The notes under the pieces: model-generated
What the model was told of the DNA's origin: nothing
Databases searched by the model: none
What the model saw: the letters and a program-made list of their open reading frames with translations, nothing else
Program-made: the position numbers and the translations under genes
Assembly: GCA_018335795.1 (NCBI GenBank)
Contig: JAGXRP010000034.1
Location: 1-64,000, forward strand
DNA length: 64,000 nt
From: Desulfobulbaceae bacterium
Lineage (GTDB): Bacteria > Bacteroidota > Ignavibacteria > Kapaibacteriales > UBA2268
Direction: 5' to 3'
Shown: piece by piece, positions 63,133 through 64,000 of the stretch
How positions within the stretch are numbered: the stretch's first letter is position 1
How the letters are laid out: each line of letters begins with the position of its first letter

Positions 63133-64000
63133 ATGAGAAATATTTTCTTAATCGCATTTGCACTGATTTTTATTGGTGCTTTCACCGTTCATTCCGAAGA
63201 GTTGAACGCAGATTCCACTCGTGTATATAAGATACCGAGTCTAACCGTTACCACTTCTCGTGCCCAAGAGCGAGAATCACCCGTACCCTTTTCCGAAATC
63301 ACAGTTTCGGAAATTGCCCAGCGCCACACAGTAAACGATTTGCCGAAAATCCTGAGCGAGACGCCGTCAATTCTGGCATACTCTGAAAACGGTAATTTTA
63401 TCGGCTATACCAATCTTACGCTTCGCGGATTCGACCAGCGACGAATTTCTATTGTCATCAATGGCATTCCGCAGAATGACCCGGAAGACCATAATTTTTA
63501 TTGGATTAACATGACTGATTTGGCATCTGGGCTCGAAAGCATTCAAGTACAACGCGGAGCGGGAATTGGCAGTTATGGTGCAGCTGCGATTGGTGGCTCG
63601 ATTATCATGACGACCAAAAATTTCGCACGCGAAAGGTCAATCGAATTCAGCACAGGGATTGGCTTTCAGGAAAGCGGCTCATCGCTGTATGATGCCGGGC
63701 AATATGGCTCAAAATTCGGGCTATCGGCTTCAAGCGGATTAATTGATGATAAATATGCTTTTTATACTCGTGTAAATCGCATTAATTCATTCGGTTACCG
63801 CGACCAATCTTGGGCATCATTGAACAGCTATCAATTCGGCTTTGCACGATTCGATGAAAATCTCACAACGCAAATTAATTTTATTGCAGGTTCGCAATAT
63901 GACGGCTTGGCTTATACGGGTTTGCCAAAAGCATATGTAAAAGATGCCGACAAAAGAAGAGCCAATTACAATTATTGGTCATACGACCGCGAAAACGGGG
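63133..64000 (+). CDS. TonB-dependent receptor, probably for thiamin (3' end beyond window)
   Basis: The frame from the ATG at 63133 (GGAG 8 nt upstream) is open to the edge, giving 289 residues of a larger protein. A signal peptide (about 1-21) is followed by the TonB-dependent plug: LTVTTSRAQERESPVPFSEI, then VNDLPKILSETPSILAYS, YTNLTLRGFDQRRISIVING, LASGLESIQVQRGAGIGSYG and AAAIGGSIIM. The barrel starts with IEFSTGIGFQESGSS. The TPP riboswitch just upstream points to thiamin or a precursor as the solute; comparable thiamin-regulated TonB receptors are predicted in Bacteroidota. Confidence 0.92.
   Translation, partial: MRNIFLIAFALIFIGAFTVHSEELNADSTRVYKIPSLTVTTSRAQERESPVPFSEITVSEIAQRHTVNDLPKILSETPSILAYSENGNFIGYTNLTLRGFDQRRISIVINGIPQNDPEDHNFYWINMTDLASGLESIQVQRGAGIGSYGAAAIGGSIIMTTKNFARERSIEFSTGIGFQESGSSLYDAGQYGSKFGLSASSGLIDDKYAFYTRVNRINSFGYRDQSWASLNSYQFGFARFDENLTTQINFIAGSQYDGLAYTGLPKAYVKDADKRRANYNYWSYDRENG

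Noticed and set aside
1-64000. CRISPR array or insertion sequence
   Set aside because: No series of regularly spaced identical repeats, no cas genes and no transposase were found; the only repeats are the short ones reported.

Overview
The window is AT-rich bacterial DNA, almost certainly from the Bacteroidota/Ignavibacteria/Kapabacteria side of the FCB group. Several secreted proteins end in a type IX secretion (T9SS, Por) type A sorting domain (genes at 6300, 22151, 37628 and 55407, and a decayed one at 25253). Promoters upstream of tRNA-Glu, rpsD and a porin gene have the Bacteroidota form TTTG-N19-TAnnTTTG. There are TonB-dependent import parts and many lipoproteins. The genus cannot be told from sequence reading alone.

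Layout. (1) 1-10132 looks like one end of an integrated element. A very large Sec-exported YD-repeat (RHS/WapA-like) protein runs off the left edge and shares an operon with a small T9SS cargo protein. A small HTH protein follows. Then come a phage-repressor-like gene, which a 22-bp partial tandem duplication appears to have split, and a tyrosine recombinase that points at the 3' end of a tRNA-Glu gene. (2) 10133-17472 is core housekeeping: pheS, prfA, glmS plus a nucleotide-sugar 6-dehydrogenase, and typA/bipA. (3) 17581-21180 is a copper module: a secreted HMA protein, a CopA-type ATPase, and an unusual HMA-AraC fusion regulator with a palindrome near the copA promoter. (4) 21296-28253 holds envelope and secreted proteins: a lipoprotein, a chymotrypsin-fold protease with T9SS tail, a DUF3788 protein, a frameshifted T9SS remnant, and a phospholipase C/P1-nuclease-like protein with a lipoprotein partner. 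(5) 28483-32501 holds an NSS-type transporter with its 50-residue MetS-like subunit, a porin, and a WbpB/WlbA-type sugar-nucleotide oxidase. (6) 32502-43970 is dominated by two giant surface proteins (1480 and 2095 aa). (7) 44031-48230 is a solitary type IIG restriction-modification gene with small hairpin (REP-like) sequences on both sides. (8) 48250-58380 is mixed core: miaB, DoxX, a glycosyltransferase, an L-2-hydroxyglutarate oxidase-like flavoprotein, an MltB-like enzyme, an IPT/TIG lipoprotein, rpsD, an M1 aminopeptidase with T9SS tail and a slipin. (9) 58447-62854 is an AttH-like protein with an FtsX-type ABC exporter. (10) A TPP riboswitch at 62973 precedes a TonB-dependent receptor that runs off the right edge.

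How the genes connect. GlmS feeds UDP-GlcNAc synthesis; the next gene probably oxidises C6 of UDP-GlcNAc, and the WbpB homologue 16 kb away would act on that product, so both probably serve synthesis of an acidic surface sugar. The copper genes form a sensing-export unit. The TPP riboswitch marks the last gene as a likely thiamin uptake receptor. The strongest candidates for a second look are the duplication that splits the HTH gene, the tRNA-linked YD-repeat element, the HMA-AraC copper regulator, and the hairpins bordering the type IIG gene.
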